From the NCBI RefSeq assembly GCF_002087075.1, contig NZ_MWSM01000051.1, forward strand, positions 1 through 28,621: a stretch of 28,621 nt of DNA. The letters run 5' to 3'. Source of the DNA: Streptococcus pseudopneumoniae ATCC BAA-960 = CCUG 49455. Its GTDB lineage: Bacteria > Bacillota > Bacilli > Lactobacillales > Streptococcaceae. The notes beneath the pieces are model-generated. The model did not search any database. It saw only the letters and a list, made by a program, of their open reading frames with translations, and had not been told where the DNA came from. Shown here one piece after another: positions 1 through 9,677 of the stretch. Both the position numbers and the translations under genes were made by a program. Position 1 is the first letter of the stretch; the number at the start of each line of letters is the position of its first letter.

Positions 1-51
1 CCCTCCTTGTTTTCTAACTTTATTATACTAAAAAGAAAGGCATCATTTCAA
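1..51 (-). promoter_or_regulatory. Promoter and ribosome binding site of a gene beyond the left edge
   Basis: On the minus strand a -35 box TTGAAA (46-51) lies 18 bp from a perfect -10 TATAAT (22-27), and a strong Shine-Dalgarno AAGGAGGG occupies 1-8. Transcription would start near 15 and the coding region must begin just outside the window. The -35 overlaps the stop codon of tnpB. In the pneumococcal chromosome rpoB lies on this side of the endA region, so rpoB is a guess at the target; the coding sequence is not visible. Confidence 0.6.
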
Positions 52-398
52 TAGAAATCACGACTTTCTGATGAATTTATTTGGGGAGTGATAGAAAAGC
101 CCTTCATCAGCCAGTCTACTTGTTCTGGTGTGAGAGCTTTGACATCCTTTTCTGTACTTGGCCAAGTCAACTTACCGTTCTCAAAGCGTTTATATAGTAG
201 CCAAAATCCTTGACCATCCCAGTAAAGGGCTTTAAAGCGGTCTTTACGTCCACCACAAAAGAGAAAAACTTGACCGGAGAAAGGATCCAATTCAAAGTGG
301 GTTTTAACCAGATAAGCCAGTGAATCAATGCCTTGTCTCATATCCGTTTTCCCACATACGAGATAGACCTGCCCTAGGCTAGATAGATGAATTGTCAT
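48..398 (-). CDS. tnpB: IS66-family accessory protein TnpB (IS66 Orf2)
   Basis: The 116-residue product has the full IS66 Orf2/TnpB pattern: an N-terminal stretch with VCGKTDMRQGIDSL, a central VFLFCGGRKDRFKALYWD and a C-terminal LTPEQVDWLMKG. TnpB is needed for IS66 transposition together with TnpA and the DDE transposase TnpC, but its molecular role is not well defined. The length is normal for the family. The tnpC gene that should follow is absent: a promoter pointing out of the window begins at the tnpB stop. This is therefore a decayed element, not an active insertion sequence. The start is preceded by a weak AAGG. Confidence 0.9.
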   Translation of the reverse strand: MTIHLSSLGQVYLVCGKTDMRQGIDSLAYLVKTHFELDPFSGQVFLFCGGRKDRFKALYWDGQGFWLLYKRFENGKLTWPSTEKDVKALTPEQVDWLMKGFSITPQINSSESRDFY

Positions 399-409
399 GG
401 AGCAACACC

Positions 410-606
410 TTATCCAAAAGCTGTTCTATCATTTCGAGATTGTGGAATCTCTACAGGAACAATAGGTTGTGGCATTAAAATATCTTCCAGTAGTTTTACT
501 TTACGAATAGTATACAGGAGGAACTCCATGAATGATAGATACCTTGTTATGACGCGCTTACGGGCAAAGTTCTTTCCATGACATAATTCCCTCATGAAAT
601 CAACTG
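410..606 (-). pseudogene. Probable tnpA remnant of the IS66-type element
   Basis: This stretch sits just upstream of tnpB on the same strand, where IS66 elements carry tnpA. An open frame ends at 410, 11 nt before the tnpB start, with a tail reading PIVPVEIPQS, which resembles the hydrophobic 'VPV' tails of IS66 OrfA proteins. No helix-turn-helix N-terminus is visible and the frame runs into the terminator of the next gene, so only a 3' fragment could remain. The assignment rests on position more than sequence and could be wrong. Confidence 0.35.
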
Positions 607-638
607 AAAAAAGCTTCGTCACACCTGGTGACAAAAGC
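607..638 (-). terminator. Intrinsic terminator of the CBS-domain gene
   Basis: On the minus strand GTCAC-CAGGT-GTGAC is extended by GCTT/AAGC and followed by six T residues (plus A607-612). It lies 8 bp after the stop codon at 646. Confidence 0.8.
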
Positions 639-645
639 CTCTAGT

Positions 646-1977
646 TTACTCTGTTTCTTCTTCTATTTCAACTTCGGTAATTTGGACTTTTACCTTGGTA
701 ACACGTCCATTTTTCACTTTATCATTGGTTAAGATAAGTTGTTTGTTTTGGCTGACCAATTCATAGCTAAGTTTCTCAGTCGTCGGAATGGTCCCCACTC
801 CTGTCAAATAGTAACCAGCAATGGTATCAACGTCATCACTTTCCAGTTCAACATCAAAGTAATTATTGAAATCATTGAGGGTCATCGTTCCTTGAACAAT
901 GTAGGTATCCTCGCCAATCTGATGAACATCTATTGCTGCTTTGTCCGTTTCATCATCAATTTCACCAACAATTTCCTCTAAGAGGTCTTCCAAAGTCACC
1001 AAACCAGCCATACCACCGTATTCATCCAGCAAGATTGCCATTTGTCTTTGGGTATTGCGCAATTCTTTTAGCAAGTCATCCACAAAAATAGTTTCAGGTA
1101 CAAAAAGTGGATCTTGTAAGATTTTCTTCCAAACAATATTATCAAAACCATCCACAAAACCAGCCTTAAGGAGACTCTTGGTGTGAATGATTCCAATTAC
1201 ATTGTCCTTATCCCCATCGTAAACTGGTATACGGGAAAAGTTTTGTTTTAAAATACTTTGGATAATGCTTTGACTATCATCCTGAATATCCACCATAAAA
1301 GCATCTGTCCGAGGAACCATAACCTCTCGTGCCATCAGTTCATCGAGCGAAAAGACACCTTGTAGCATCTCAATCTCATCAGCATCCAACGTTTCTTCAC
1401 TATTTGTCAGCATATAGGCAATTTCATCACGGGTCATCTTTTCATCCGCATCATCGAATGACATAGGAGTCAAATGGCTCAAGAAATTGGTCGAAGCAGC
1501 TAAAAGCCAAACAAAAGGACTGACTAGTTTTCCGATCCCAATGATAACCGGCGCTGTACGAATGGCCAAGGCATCCTTTAGATTAAGAGCGATTCTCTTA
1601 GGATATAATTCCCCAAAAACGATGGAAATATAGGTCAAAAATGCTAAGGATAGAAAAGTTGCCACGGCTTGTGCTGTTTCGCTATTCCCAAGCCAAGAGG
1701 CAATCACACGTCCTAGAGTATCAGCTAAACTCGCCCCTGATAAGATTGTAATCAGGGTGATTCCTACCTGAATGGTTGATAAAAAGTGGTTAGGATTTTC
1801 TAGTACCTTCAGCAGGCGGATGTAGCGTCTGTCTCCTTCTTCCGCCTTTTGTTCAACTCGGGCACGATTAAGAGAAACCATGGCCATTTCTGTGGCTGAG
1901 AAAAAGGCATTTAATACCGTCAAGATAAACAATAAAACAAATTGTAGCAACAAATTCTGACTACTTGGGTCTTCCAT
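646..1977 (-). CDS. CNNM/CorC-type membrane protein with CBS pair (HlyC/TlyC family)
   Basis: 443 residues. The N-terminal ~170 residues form a DUF21/CNNM membrane domain with several hydrophobic segments and the conserved NAFFSATEMAMVSLNRARV and VFGELYPKRIAL motifs. A tandem CBS module follows (about 200-335, MVPRTDAFMVDI and LLDEYGGMAGLVTLEDLLEEIVGEI), then a C-terminal CorC_HlyC domain (about 355-435). Family members are linked to Mg2+/Co2+ efflux or divalent-cation balance; the old label 'hemolysin' has little support. It is a single-gene unit with an extended -10 promoter at 2010-2018, an AGGAG ribosome site before the ATG, and its own terminator. The substrate cannot be told from sequence. 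Confidence 0.92.
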   Translation of the reverse strand: MEDPSSQNLLLQFVLLFILTVLNAFFSATEMAMVSLNRARVEQKAEEGDRRYIRLLKVLENPNHFLSTIQVGITLITILSGASLADTLGRVIASWLGNSETAQAVATFLSLAFLTYISIVFGELYPKRIALNLKDALAIRTAPVIIGIGKLVSPFVWLLAASTNFLSHLTPMSFDDADEKMTRDEIAYMLTNSEETLDADEIEMLQGVFSLDELMAREVMVPRTDAFMVDIQDDSQSIIQSILKQNFSRIPVYDGDKDNVIGIIHTKSLLKAGFVDGFDNIVWKKILQDPLFVPETIFVDDLLKELRNTQRQMAILLDEYGGMAGLVTLEDLLEEIVGEIDDETDKAAIDVHQIGEDTYIVQGTMTLNDFNNYFDVELESDDVDTIAGYYLTGVGTIPTTEKLSYELVSQNKQLILTNDKVKNGRVTKVKVQITEVEIEEETE

Positions 1978-2009
1978 AGTTCTTCTCCTAAAATAGTATC
2001 TTATCCTTT

Positions 2010-2018
2010 ATTATATCA
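2010..2018 (-). promoter_or_regulatory. Extended -10 promoter of the CBS-domain gene
   Basis: TGATATAAT on the minus strand, 33 bp upstream of the ATG at 1977. No convincing -35 box is visible, as is usual for extended -10 promoters of streptococci. Confidence 0.65.
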
Positions 2019-2041
2019 CAAAATTTAATCCAATACATATT

Positions 2042-2129
2042 ATTTTTTTCTTAGCGTAACTTCTCAAAGTAACTTCCATCTCTCTCCCAAAACTGGAAGT
2101 TAGTTTTAGAAGTTACCATTTTTTCTTAG
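2042..2129. repeat. Long imperfect palindrome flanked by direct repeats
   Basis: Arms 2056-2077 and 2095-2116 are 22 bp each and match at 20 of 22 positions (GTAACTTCT...TAACTTCC against its complement), around a 17-nt loop. Both sides carry the same T-rich direct repeat, ATTTTTTCTTAG-like (2042-2054 and 2118-2129). On the plus strand the hairpin is followed by six Ts and could terminate, but no plus-strand gene leads into it. It could be a small hairpin element with target duplication. Confidence 0.55.
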
Positions 2130-2156
2130 TACCTACTCTAGCCCTACTTAAACTAG

Positions 2157-2194
2157 AAAAAAGAACTCCTACATCCATAAGTGATATAGGAGTT
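2157..2194 (-). terminator. Intrinsic terminator downstream of endA
   Basis: The minus-strand stem pairs 2183-2194 with 2164-2175 (12 bp with one G-U pair, AACTCCTATATC arm) and is followed by a T tract at 2157-2162. It lies beyond the BOX repeat that follows endA and ends the murA-epuA-endA transcript. Confidence 0.75.
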
Positions 2195-2211
2195 TATCTT
2201 ATCTTTTACTG

Positions 2212-3363
<1,152 letters not shown>

Positions 3364-3377
<14 letters not shown>

Positions 3378-4647
3378 CACTTGCCTCAATCCGCTGAATC
3401 TTAGCACCTAGCTGCGCCAACTTCTCATGGAAACCGTAGTAACCTCTATCCAAGTGAACCAATTTACCGACCACAGTTTCTCCCTGTGCTACCAAACCTG
3501 TCAAAATCAAGGCTGCACTGGCACGAAGGTCAGTAGAAAGAACTTCCGCTCCCTGCAAAGGTTGACCACCAACAATACGAGCTGTATCACGGATAATCTC
3601 AGAATGCAAGCCCATGCGACGCATTTCTTCTAGATGTTGGAAACGATTTTCGAAAACTGTCTCCACCATAGTTGATTCCCCTTTTGCGACTGTCATCAAG
3701 GCTGTAAATTGAGCCTGCATATCTGTTGGAAATCCTGGGTGGGGCAAGGTTTTCACATGAACAGCTTTTAGATTTTCTAGTTGAGAGCGAACGCGAATTC
3801 CTTCCGTCTCCTCCGTCACTTCCACTCCCATTTCAAGCAATTTGGCAATCAAGGGACGGTTGTGCTCCCAGACAGCATCTTTAATCAAGACATCACCACC
3901 AGTCATGGCAGCAGCTACCATAAAGGTTCCTGCTTCGATACGGTCTTGGACTACATTGTGAGTCGTACCATGAAGTTTCTCAACACCGGTAATGGTAATG
4001 GTCTCTGTACCAGCACCCTTAACCTTAGCTCCCATTTCATTAAGGAGAATGGCTAGGTCAACAATCTCAGGCTCACGCGCAGCATTTTCAATCACTGTCA
4101 TCCCATCAGCTAGGGTCGCTGCCATCATCAAGTTCTGCGTTGCACCAACACTTGGAAAGTCCATATAGATATGAGCGCCATGCAAGCGTTCTGCCTTGGC
4201 TTCGATGTAACCAGCTGTCTGACTAATCTTAACCCCCATAGCTTCCAGACCTTTCAAATGAAGATCAATAGGACGGCTACCAATGGTACAACCACCTGGC
4301 ATGGATACCTTGGCATGACCCACACGGGCAAGGATTGGCCCTAATACAACGATGGAGGCGCGCATCTTGCTGACATACTTGTAAGGGGCTTCCTCAGTGA
4401 TGTCGCCAGTAGCATCCACCTCAACAAGATGGGCTTCCTCATCAAAGTCAACCTTGGCATTCAAACCACCAACCACCTGATTCATAATAAAGACATCCGA
4501 CAAGATCGGTACATTCTGTAAGACTGTCTTTCCTTCACTTGCTAGAATAGTCGCTGCCAACAAGGGCAAGACTGCATTCTTTGCTCCTTCGATGGTTACA
4601 CTTCCTACCAGACGATTATCGCCACCTTGAACAACAATTTTGTCCAT
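3364..4647 (-). CDS. murA: UDP-N-acetylglucosamine 1-carboxyvinyltransferase
   Basis: 427 residues, full length for the EPSP-synthase fold family. It transfers enolpyruvate from PEP to UDP-GlcNAc, the first committed cytoplasmic step of peptidoglycan synthesis. The catalytic Cys is at about 120 in [16 protein letters not shown], and the substrate-binding Lys-Asn pair is at 23-24 ([10 protein letters not shown]). The Cys is present, so fosfomycin should bind. Low-GC Gram-positives have two MurA paralogues; the endA-linked one is annotated murA or murA2 in pneumococcus. The ATG is preceded by AAAGGA. The stop overlaps the start of epuA. Confidence 0.96.
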
Positions 4648-4670
4648 ACTCGTTTCCTTTACTCTTGATT

Positions 4671-4901
4671 TTATAATAATCCTCTAAGCGCTTCTTGCCA
4701 CAAATGATACAGGCTGATAAAGAAAGAACTCAAGATATAGCCCATTACAATGCTGAAAAAACCTACTAATAAACGAACTTTTCTTGTATTCTCAGCTGTC
4801 ACTTTTAAAACCTTTTCCCATCTAACAAGATCCTTTAAAAGGTAAAAACTCACATAAATAAAGAGCATGTGACTGCTTAGAGTGAATAATAATTGAACCA
4901 T
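4671..4901 (-). CDS. DUF1146 (YwzB-type) small membrane protein
   Basis: 76 residues with two hydrophobic helices (about 4-23 and 43-66) separated by a basic stretch [17 protein letters not shown], the signature of DUF1146, a Firmicute family of unknown function. It lies 23 bp upstream of murA on the same strand and is probably co-transcribed with murA-epuA-endA. The ATG starts 6 nt after an extended -10 box and there is no Shine-Dalgarno, so the message is probably leaderless. Confidence 0.8.
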   Translation of the reverse strand: MVQLLFTLSSHMLFIYVSFYLLKDLVRWEKVLKVTAENTRKVRLLVGFFSIVMGYILSSFFISLYHLWQEALRGLL

Positions 4902-4907
4902 TTGACT

Positions 4908-4916
4908 ATTATACCA
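4908..4916 (-). promoter_or_regulatory. Extended -10 promoter abutting the DUF1146 start codon
   Basis: TGGTATAAT, then AGTCAA, then ATG at 4901. The expected transcription start coincides with the A of the ATG, and no ribosome binding site can fit. Confidence 0.7.
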
Positions 4917-4958
4917 TCTTCTCTGTTTGTGCGCTAGTTTGGAAACTTCACTTAAAAA

Positions 4959-5996
4959 CTAGGGATTGTTTTTCAAGTAATCAATTGCATCTTGTAGGGT
5001 TTTAACGGGCACGATTTTCATATCTGTCTTGATTGTTTTGGATGCTTCTAGGGCTGTTTGGTAGTTGTTTTTTGCATCCGGGTGTGCTTTTTGTTCTTCT
5101 TCGCTAACAGGATTATCAGGGGCAAAGAAAATAGCGGCACCTGCCCTAGCCGAAGCTACAACTTTTTTATCAATACCTCCAATATCCCCCACATTCCCAT
5201 CGCGGTCAATGGTACCTGTACCAGCAACAATACGACCATTACGAAGATCTGGGTGAGCTATTTGAGTATAGATAGCTAGACTAAACATGAGACCAGCACT
5301 TGGGCCGCCAATACCAGCTGTTGAAAAGCTAATTGGGACATTGCTGATTACCTCTGTACGATCAATCAAGCCGATTCCAATCCCATTTTTTCCATTTTCC
5401 AAGGTGATAATCTTTCCTTCTGCAGACTTGGTTTGCCCATCCTCTTCATAGGTGACCTTGACGGAGTCCCCTAATTTTTGAGAACTGACGTAATCAATCA
5501 AGTCTTTGGAACTATCAAAGGTCTGATCATTGACTGCTGTGACCGTATCAGAGATATTGAGAATCCCTTTAAAGGTTGAATTATCCGTCACATTCAAAAC
5601 ATAAACGCCAAAGTACTTGAGTTCGATATCCTTACCAGCTGTTTTTAGTCCTTGATACTTGGCCATATTTTGCGATGTTTGCATGTAGAATTGATTGATT
5701 CGCATAAATTCAACATCGGAAGAACCACCTGTAGTCTCCTGAGCACTACGAATATCTGTAAAAGGTGTCAACCAAGCATAAATCATATGAGCTAAAGTGG
5801 CATGTTGAACACCAACCGTAACGAATTGATAGGCACCAGCTTCCTTATCTTCTGTGTCATTTACTTTAAGGACTTGGCGAATATCTTCCGAACCACCTGG
5901 AACCTCTATATAATAAGGCAAGGGCACTACAAATGCCAAGAAAGTCACAATCAAGGCCGCAATGACGTATAAGGGCCATCTAATCTTTTTTTTCAT
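4959..5996 (-). CDS. PDZ / Lon-like serine protease (YlbL/SepM type)
   Basis: 345 residues. One N-terminal transmembrane segment (about 9-30), a PDZ domain (about 130-200, YFGVYVLNV...DTVTAVNDQ), then a Lon-type proteolytic domain with the Ser in [16 protein letters not shown] (about 235) and the Lys in [21 protein letters not shown] (about 280), the Ser-Lys dyad of the family. It acts outside the membrane. The S. mutans relative SepM trims the competence-stimulating peptide, and B. subtilis YlbL is a related protease. The start is preceded by GGAGG and overlaps the end of coaD by 17 bp, so it is coupled to rsmD-coaD. Confidence 0.9.
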   Translation of the reverse strand: MKKKIRWPLYVIAALIVTFLAFVVPLPYYIEVPGGSEDIRQVLKVNDTEDKEAGAYQFVTVGVQHATLAHMIYAWLTPFTDIRSAQETTGGSSDVEFMRINQFYMQTSQNMAKYQGLKTAGKDIELKYFGVYVLNVTDNSTFKGILNISDTVTAVNDQTFDSSKDLIDYVSSQKLGDSVKVTYEEDGQTKSAEGKIITLENGKNGIGIGLIDRTEVISNVPISFSTAGIGGPSAGLMFSLAIYTQIAHPDLRNGRIVAGTGTIDRDGNVGDIGGIDKKVVASARAGAAIFFAPDNPVSEEEQKAHPDAKNNYQTALEASKTIKTDMKIVPVKTLQDAIDYLKNNP

Positions 5997-6468
5997 TTCT
6001 TATTTCCTCCAAAATACTCTCGGGAACATAGCAGGCAATATCCTGACCAAACTTCAAAAGCTCTCTAACGCCTGATGAACTGATATAGAGATGTTCAGGT
6101 CGACTATGTAAATAAATAGTCTCTATATCAGGAGACAGCTGATGGTTGTAGTAATCAAAACTGGCTTCGTATTGCAAATCCGACGCATTTCTCAAGCCTC
6201 GCACTAGGCAAGTAGCCCCCAGTCTTTTTGCGACATCGACCACCAATTCATCATGAGAAGACACGACTTTAACATTTCCCAAATGTTTCACAGCCTTTTC
6301 TAACCCCCGTTTACGATTTTCGATAGGAAGAAATCCTTGTTTGTGGGGATTAAAAAAAATACCGACATAGAGCTTATCAAAGAGTCTGCTCGCCCGTTCA
6401 ATCATATCCAGATGCCCATTTGTCATCGGATCAAATGAGCCTGTGAATAAGCCAATCTTATCTGACAT
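5980..6468 (-). CDS. coaD: Phosphopantetheine adenylyltransferase
   Basis: 162 residues, typical length. It joins ATP and 4'-phosphopantetheine to dephospho-CoA, the penultimate step of coenzyme A synthesis. The nucleotidyltransferase motif [10 protein letters not shown] (10-19, with TxGH at 16-19) and the second ATP-binding motif ISSSGVREL near 130 are intact. It overlaps rsmD upstream by 11 bp and the PDZ protease downstream, the usual Firmicute rsmD-coaD-ylbL order. No separate promoter is visible. Confidence 0.96.
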   Translation of the reverse strand: MSDKIGLFTGSFDPMTNGHLDMIERASRLFDKLYVGIFFNPHKQGFLPIENRKRGLEKAVKHLGNVKVVSSHDELVVDVAKRLGATCLVRGLRNASDLQYEASFDYYNHQLSPDIETIYLHSRPEHLYISSSGVRELLKFGQDIACYVPESILEEIRNEKKD

Positions 6469-6997
6469 AGACTGTCACCTTACTAATTCCATAAATCTTT
6501 TCCTTCCAGATACCCAGACAGGCAATCTCTTCTGGAAGTTCAACGGCCTTATCCGTCTCGCACACAACCATAACATCTTCAGAAAAAAGCTCTCTCTCAG
6601 CCATTTTTTCAATATCTGCTACGATTTGTTCCTTGGCATAGGGAGGGTCTAAGAAAACGAGGTCAAATTCCCCAGATACCTGTTCCAATGCCCTCTCTGC
6701 ATCCATCTTGAGGAGTTGAAATTTTCCAACTTCCTTGGTCATCTGGATATTTTCAGCCACGATGGTCTGAGCCTTACGGTCTCGCTCCACCAAAACAGCA
6801 CTGGACATGCCACGCGATACTGCTTCGATAGATAAACCACCACTACCTGCATAAAGGTCCAAGACTCGTCCCCCTTCAAAGTAGGGACCAATCATGTTAA
6901 AAATGGCTCCCCTAACCTTATCCGAAGTAGGTCTTGTTGTCTTGCCTTCTAGTGTCTTGAGGGGACGTCCCCCATAGATTCCTGATACGATTTTCAT
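6458..6997 (-). CDS. rsmD: 16S rRNA (guanine-966 N2)-methyltransferase
   Basis: 179 residues. Class I methyltransferase with the SAM-binding loop [15 protein letters not shown] (about 45-59) and the N-methyltransferase catalytic motif DPPY at 117-120. It methylates G966 of 16S rRNA during 30S assembly. It heads the rsmD-coaD-protease operon. The ATG lies 7 nt after an extended -10 box TGGTATAAT and there is no ribosome binding site, so the transcript is probably leaderless or nearly so. Confidence 0.94.
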   Translation of the reverse strand: MKIVSGIYGGRPLKTLEGKTTRPTSDKVRGAIFNMIGPYFEGGRVLDLYAGSGGLSIEAVSRGMSSAVLVERDRKAQTIVAENIQMTKEVGKFQLLKMDAERALEQVSGEFDLVFLDPPYAKEQIVADIEKMAERELFSEDVMVVCETDKAVELPEEIACLGIWKEKIYGISKVTVYVR

Positions 6998-7004
6998 ACT
7001 GTTT

Positions 7005-7020
7005 ATTATACCAAATTATA
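7005..7020 (-). promoter_or_regulatory. Tandem -10 boxes of rsmD, proximal one abutting the start codon
   Basis: TATAAT occurs at 7015-7020 and again, as extended TGGTATAAT, at 7005-7013. From the proximal box the spacer AAACAGT leads directly to ATG at 6997. Confidence 0.65.
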
Positions 7021-7023
7021 GAC

Positions 7024-7058
7024 AAAAAGAGAAAGAAAACCGAACCTTGCGGTTCGAT
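7024..7058 (-). terminator. Intrinsic terminator of asnA
   Basis: Minus-strand stem CGAACC-GCAA-GGTTCG (7041-7056) with a GNRA-like loop, followed by a T-rich run GTTTTCTTTCTCTTTTTG. It lies 3 bp after the asnA stop codon. Confidence 0.75.
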
Positions 7059-7061
7059 TCT

Positions 7062-8054
7062 CTACAAAATATTTTCGTAAGTATCGCGGACTTCTTGAGG
7101 CCAAACACTTGTTTGCACTTCTCCGATGTGTCTCTTGCGAAGTAGGAACATGGCCATACGAGATTGTCCAATTCCTCCACCGATTGTCAATGGGAATAGG
7201 CCATTCAACAAAGACTTGTGCCATTCCAATTCCAAGCGGTCTTCATCACCTGTAATTTCCACCTGACGTCTAAGAGTTTCTTCATCTACACGAATTCCCA
7301 TAGAAGACAACTCAAAGGCTCCACCTAAAGACTCATTCCAGACAAGAATATCACCATTTAGACCCTTGTAGCCATTCTCAGACTCGCTTGTCCAGTCATC
7401 ATAGTCTGGTGCACGTCCATCGTGCGGTTTACCATCTGGCAACTCGCCACCGATACCAATCAAAAAGACGGCTCCAAATTCTTTACAAATCGCATTTTCA
7501 CGTTCTTTAGGTGTCAAGTCTGGGTAGCGTTCTACCAATTCTTCTGTATGGATAAAGGTGATTTGTTTTGGCAAGATAGACTCGATGTCATAGCGAGCTT
7601 CAACAGCTAGCTCAGTCAGGCGAATAGCCTTATAAATCTTCTCAACTGTTTCTTTTAGATAAACGATGTTACGCTTACCATTTGGGATAACCTTCTCCCA
7701 GTCCCACTGGTCAACATAAACAGAGTGGGTTGCATCCAAGGAATCCTCATCTGGACGAAGGGCTTTCATGTGGACAAAGAGACCCTCTCCTTCACCAAAG
7801 CCAAAACGAGCCAAGGTGTGGCGTTTCCATTTAGCAAGTGAGTGCACCACTTCATAAGTAGCATCAGGGATTTGGAGAACCTTGACCGATACTGGATTTT
7901 CCACACCAGACAGGTTGTCCTGCATTCCGTCACCGACCTTACTCAAGATAGGACCTTGAACTTCGACAACTTCTAGCTTATCTTTCAAATACTGGGTAAA
8001 AGTGTTTTTGACAAAGGAAATTTCTTCTTGTTGATGGATAAAACTTTTCTTCAT
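7062..8054 (-). CDS. asnA: Aspartate-ammonia ligase (asparagine synthetase A)
   Basis: 330 residues, the length of AsnA. It makes asparagine from aspartate, ammonia and ATP in the cytoplasm through an aspartyl-AMP intermediate, and its fold is related to class II aminoacyl-tRNA synthetases. Recognisable segments are [53 protein letters not shown] and the C-terminal [14 protein letters not shown] (motif 3-like). I use the ATG at 8054, 6 nt after AGGAG; an in-frame TTG at 8060 overlaps that spacing. It is transcribed alone, with a -10 TATAAT at 8084-8089. Confidence 0.96.
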
Positions 8055-8123
8055 AGACAACTCCTCAAAAATTTAATAAACATATTATACACCTATTTCC
8101 AAGAAAAGAAAAGAGAAAATTTT

Positions 8124-8155
8124 AAAAAAATCAGTGTCACTCAAAACACTGATTT
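8124..8155 (-). terminator. Intrinsic terminator of the Bax-inhibitor gene
   Basis: Perfect 9-bp stem AAATCAGTG/CACTGATTT (8128-8136 with 8147-8155), followed on the minus strand by a run of T residues (plus A tract from 8124). Confidence 0.85.
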
Positions 8156-8165
8156 CATAGACCTT

Positions 8166-8849
8166 TTAGTCATTGCGACCAAAGATACGTAGAATACTTA
8201 GGAAAAGATTGATAAAATCAAGATAGATGCTGAGAGCCATTGACACCACCCAGCCTGTCGCTACACGACCTTGTGATTGTTCATAGGCGAGGCGAATCTT
8301 TTGGTTATCCCAAGCAATCAACCCTGAAAAAACCAAAACCATGGCTACGCTAATCATATAATCAAAGAAACCACTAGACAAGAAAATATTGACTATCATA
8401 GCAATAATCAAACCGATCAGAGCCGCCATCATAGCTCGACCAAGACCGCTCAAATCTTTCTTGGTGAAGATACCAACTGCAGCCATGACAAAGAAGAGAA
8501 GGGAGCTCGATACAAAGGCAGATAAAACTGTACCCGGAGTATAGAAGGCTACCACAAAACTAAGGGTAAAACCGTTTAAAACAGAGTATAGCAAAAATAC
8601 TGGAAGAGCAGCTGGACTATTTCTTGAAGCCATGCTACTGGCAACGAAAACCAAGGCCAATTCTGCAAAGGTTGCAATGGTCAACCAGAGACGCCCCTGC
8701 ATCAAAAAGTAAACCAACTGAGACTGAAAGACCGTCAACATAAGGCCTGATACCAAAGCAGATAGTCCGATTCCCAGACCAACAAAGGCATATACCTTAG
8801 CGTAAAATTGATTGAGACCTACACGGTCATGTATAATAGTGTGATTCAT
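8166..8849 (-). CDS. Bax inhibitor-1 (TMBIM/YetJ) family membrane protein
   Basis: 227 residues with about seven hydrophobic helices from residue 22 to the end. The family C-terminal signature is present (SMALSIYLDFINLFLSILRIFG, including the conserved Asp-containing YLDFINLF). The B. subtilis homologue YetJ is a pH-sensitive calcium leak channel; the role in streptococci is not established. The ATG follows AAAGGAGAAAAG, and the promoter is an extended -10 TGTTATAAT at 8882-8890. Monocistronic, with its own terminator. Confidence 0.9.
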   Translation of the reverse strand: MNHTIIHDRVGLNQFYAKVYAFVGLGIGLSALVSGLMLTVFQSQLVYFLMQGRLWLTIATFAELALVFVASSMASRNSPAALPVFLLYSVLNGFTLSFVVAFYTPGTVLSAFVSSSLLFFVMAAVGIFTKKDLSGLGRAMMAALIGLIIAMIVNIFLSSGFFDYMISVAMVLVFSGLIAWDNQKIRLAYEQSQGRVATGWVVSMALSIYLDFINLFLSILRIFGRND

Positions 8850-8881
8850 CTTTTCTCCTTTTCTATGAACATCTTTCCTTG

Positions 8882-8890
8882 ATTATAACA
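8882..8890 (-). promoter_or_regulatory. Extended -10 promoter of the Bax-inhibitor gene
   Basis: TGTTATAAT on the minus strand, 32 bp upstream of the ATG at 8849. Confidence 0.6.
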
Positions 8891-8903
8891 AAAAAAGTTA
8901 AAA

Positions 8904-9644
8904 TTAGCTTAAATGGAAAATCAAAATACCAGCTGCAATGGCAACATTCAAACTCTCCGCCTGCCCATTCATGCTAATATGGACCAACTGGTCTGCACTT
9001 TCAGCCATAAGGGGACTAATTCCTTGGCCCTCATTTCCCATGACTAGTACAAAATTTTCTATAGGAGGCAGTTCTCTGTAATCAACAGAATCTTTAGATA
9101 GGGTTGTAGCTAGCACAGGGATAGCTGCCTCTTTGGTTTCCTTAAGGAGCGCTTGGCTAGTCATCCGGTAAATAGGCAGATGAAAATGACTGCCTTGCAT
9201 GGAACGTAAGGTCTTGAGACTGTAGATATCTGCCGATTTATCTGAAACAATCACTCCTGTAAAGCCTGCTGCATCCGCAGTTCGAATGATGGTTCCTACA
9301 TTACCAGGATCTTGCACATCTTCCAAAAACAAGAACTTGCCCTGACTAAAGTCAGCTTGTCCTACTTCTTCTTTTTGAACCACCGCAACGATTCCCTGTG
9401 GAGTCTGAGAATCCGCCAAATCTAGTAAAATATCCTCTGACACCCAGATAGTTTGCGGAAAAGCAGCTAACTGATTTCGGTAACTTTCTAGGGCAAAGAT
9501 TTTCTCAATCGTCACTCCAGCTTGGACAGCTTCTTCAAACAAGTGCCAGCCTTCAATCAAATAGGCAGACTTGCGGTATTTTTTTTGGTGTAATTTCTTA
9601 GCATTTTTTACCACAGAATTGGCTTTTGAGGTTATAATAGTCAT
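8904..9644 (-). CDS. TrmH/SpoU-family RNA 2'-O-methyltransferase
   Basis: 246 residues from the ATG at 9644. An N-terminal substrate-binding domain (NSVVKNAKKLHQKKYRKSAY) is followed by the SPOUT knot: motif 1 LFLEDVQDPGNVGTIIRTADAAGF, motif 2 VLVMGNEGQGIS and motif 3 MNGQAESLNVAIAAGIL. These proteins methylate ribose in rRNA or tRNA; the exact nucleotide cannot be read from sequence. It is divergent from acyP. The ATG lies 6 nt after the extended -10 TGTTATAAT with no ribosome site, so a leaderless message is likely; a longer TTG start at 9662 would lie inside that promoter. Confidence 0.92.
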   Translation of the reverse strand: MTIITSKANSVVKNAKKLHQKKYRKSAYLIEGWHLFEEAVQAGVTIEKIFALESYRNQLAAFPQTIWVSEDILLDLADSQTPQGIVAVVQKEEVGQADFSQGKFLFLEDVQDPGNVGTIIRTADAAGFTGVIVSDKSADIYSLKTLRSMQGSHFHLPIYRMTSQALLKETKEAAIPVLATTLSKDSVDYRELPPIENFVLVMGNEGQGISPLMAESADQLVHISMNGQAESLNVAIAAGILIFHLS

Positions 9645-9659
9645 AGAAATATTATAACA
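9633..9659. promoter_or_regulatory. Overlapping divergent -10 boxes for the SpoU methyltransferase and acyP
   Basis: The minus-strand box TGTTATAAT is at 9651-9659 and abuts the methyltransferase ATG at 9644. A plus-strand TATAAT at 9633-9638 would give an acyP leader of about 30 nt. The two boxes form a near-palindrome TTATAATA...TATTATAA. Polymerases on the two promoters would compete for the same DNA. Confidence 0.55.
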
Positions 9660-9677
9660 CAATCAAAGGGGTTTGGT

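Noticed and set aside
8055..8060. TTG start extending AsnA by two residues
   Set aside because: The TTG falls in the spacer between AGGAG and the ATG at 8054; the ATG gives the normal 330-residue length.
9645..9662. TTG start extending the SpoU methyltransferase by six residues
   Set aside because: The extension lies within the extended -10 promoter box and has no ribosome site.
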